Positions 5,294-5,398 of a stretch of DNA of 5,398 bases are shown in pieces. The stretch spans positions 1-5,398 of the forward strand of contig JASHXW010000304.1 of assembly GCA_030043395.1 (NCBI GenBank), written 5' to 3'. The position numbers were made by a program, and so were the translations under genes. Source of the stretch: Streptosporangiaceae bacterium (GTDB lineage: Bacteria > Actinomycetota > Actinomycetes > Streptosporangiales > Streptosporangiaceae). The first letter of the stretch is position 1; each line of letters begins with the position of its first letter. The notes under the pieces are model-generated. The model saw only the letters and a list, made by a program, of their open reading frames with translations. It ran no database searches and was not told the DNA's origin.

Positions 5294-5398
5294 CGTGCCG
5301 GCCGGCGCGGGGGCAGCGGGTCCCAGCTCGGCCGGAGAAGCCGGAGCAGCCGCCGAAGCCACAGGTGCCAGCTCAGCAGCGTCCGCGCTGAGCTCGCC
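5294..5398 (-). other. Open, Ala/Pro-rich stretch upstream of sdaA (5' region or N-terminal extension)
   Basis: In the sdaA frame there is no stop from ATG 5293 to the window edge. From GTG 5362 it would add 23 residues, mostly Ala and Pro, with the similar words AELAP and AELGP on either side of the GTG. No homology is recognised. It may be an untranslated leader that is open by chance in GC-rich DNA, or a lineage-specific disordered extension. The family start and the hairpin at 5370-5394 favour a leader. Confidence 0.4.
5370..5394 (-). repeat. Perfect 8-bp inverted repeat upstream of sdaA
   Basis: AGCTCAGC (5370-5377) and GCTGAGCT (5387-5394) pair around a 9-base loop. On the minus strand it lies 76 nt before the sdaA ATG. 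It may be the terminator of an upstream gene outside the window or a leader stem of sdaA. It has no T-tail. Confidence 0.35.

Noticed and set aside
1..5398. CRISPR array, insertion sequence, prophage or toxin-antitoxin genes
   Set aside because: No regularly spaced repeats, transposase motifs, terminal repeats or target duplications are seen; nearly all the DNA is explained by conserved core genes of uniform composition.

Overview
The window is GC-rich, almost fully coding DNA from an actinomycete. Codons end mostly in G or C, start codons include GTG, the hairpin terminators mostly lack strong U-tracts, and the gene order belongs to actinobacteria. The closest remembered layouts are the murB / adenosine deaminase / aspC region beside secE-nusG in Streptomyces, and the tRNA-Met, rpmG2, hadA, hadB, hadC, secE order of Mycobacterium. 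Genus and species cannot be told from the sequence; a non-mycobacterial, Streptomyces- or Streptosporangiales-like filamentous actinomycete is the best guess.

Layout. The left edge (1-187, + strand) is the last 61 codons of an AspC-type aminotransferase. It is followed after 7 nt by an adenosine-deaminase-family gene (195-1271, +). The two look like a small operon ending at a strong perfect hairpin (about 1272-1313). From there to the right edge every gene is on the minus strand. Read in the direction of transcription these are sdaA (5293-3911), a hairpin terminator, elongator tRNA-Met(CAT) (3819-3743), rpmG for ribosomal protein L33 (3699-3535), a HadA-like hot-dog subunit (3464-3015), a HadB-like MaoC dehydratase (2956-2519) and murB (2475-1366). 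murB has its own small terminator and converges on the deaminase gene.

How the genes fit together. tRNA-Met, rpmG, the two dehydratase subunits and murB look like one transcription unit with short gaps (23 to 70 nt). It joins translation (initial tRNA and L33), lipid acyl-chain dehydration and peptidoglycan precursor synthesis. The HadA-like protein has Tyr where the catalytic His of the family sits, whereas the HadB-like protein keeps the Asp/His pair. This fits an obligate heterodimer with one active subunit. sdaA makes pyruvate and ammonia from serine with a [4Fe-4S] cluster. Its four predicted ligand cysteines keep the exact spacing of the Legionella enzyme, which also supports the ATG at 5293 as its start.

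No mobile element, CRISPR array, phage gene or obviously new multi-gene system is visible; this is mostly conserved core genome. The points worth a second look are the changed active-site loop of the deaminase, hairpins at several gene junctions, a perfect 12-bp palindrome in the rpmG leader, and the open, Ala/Pro-rich frame with a hairpin in front of sdaA.
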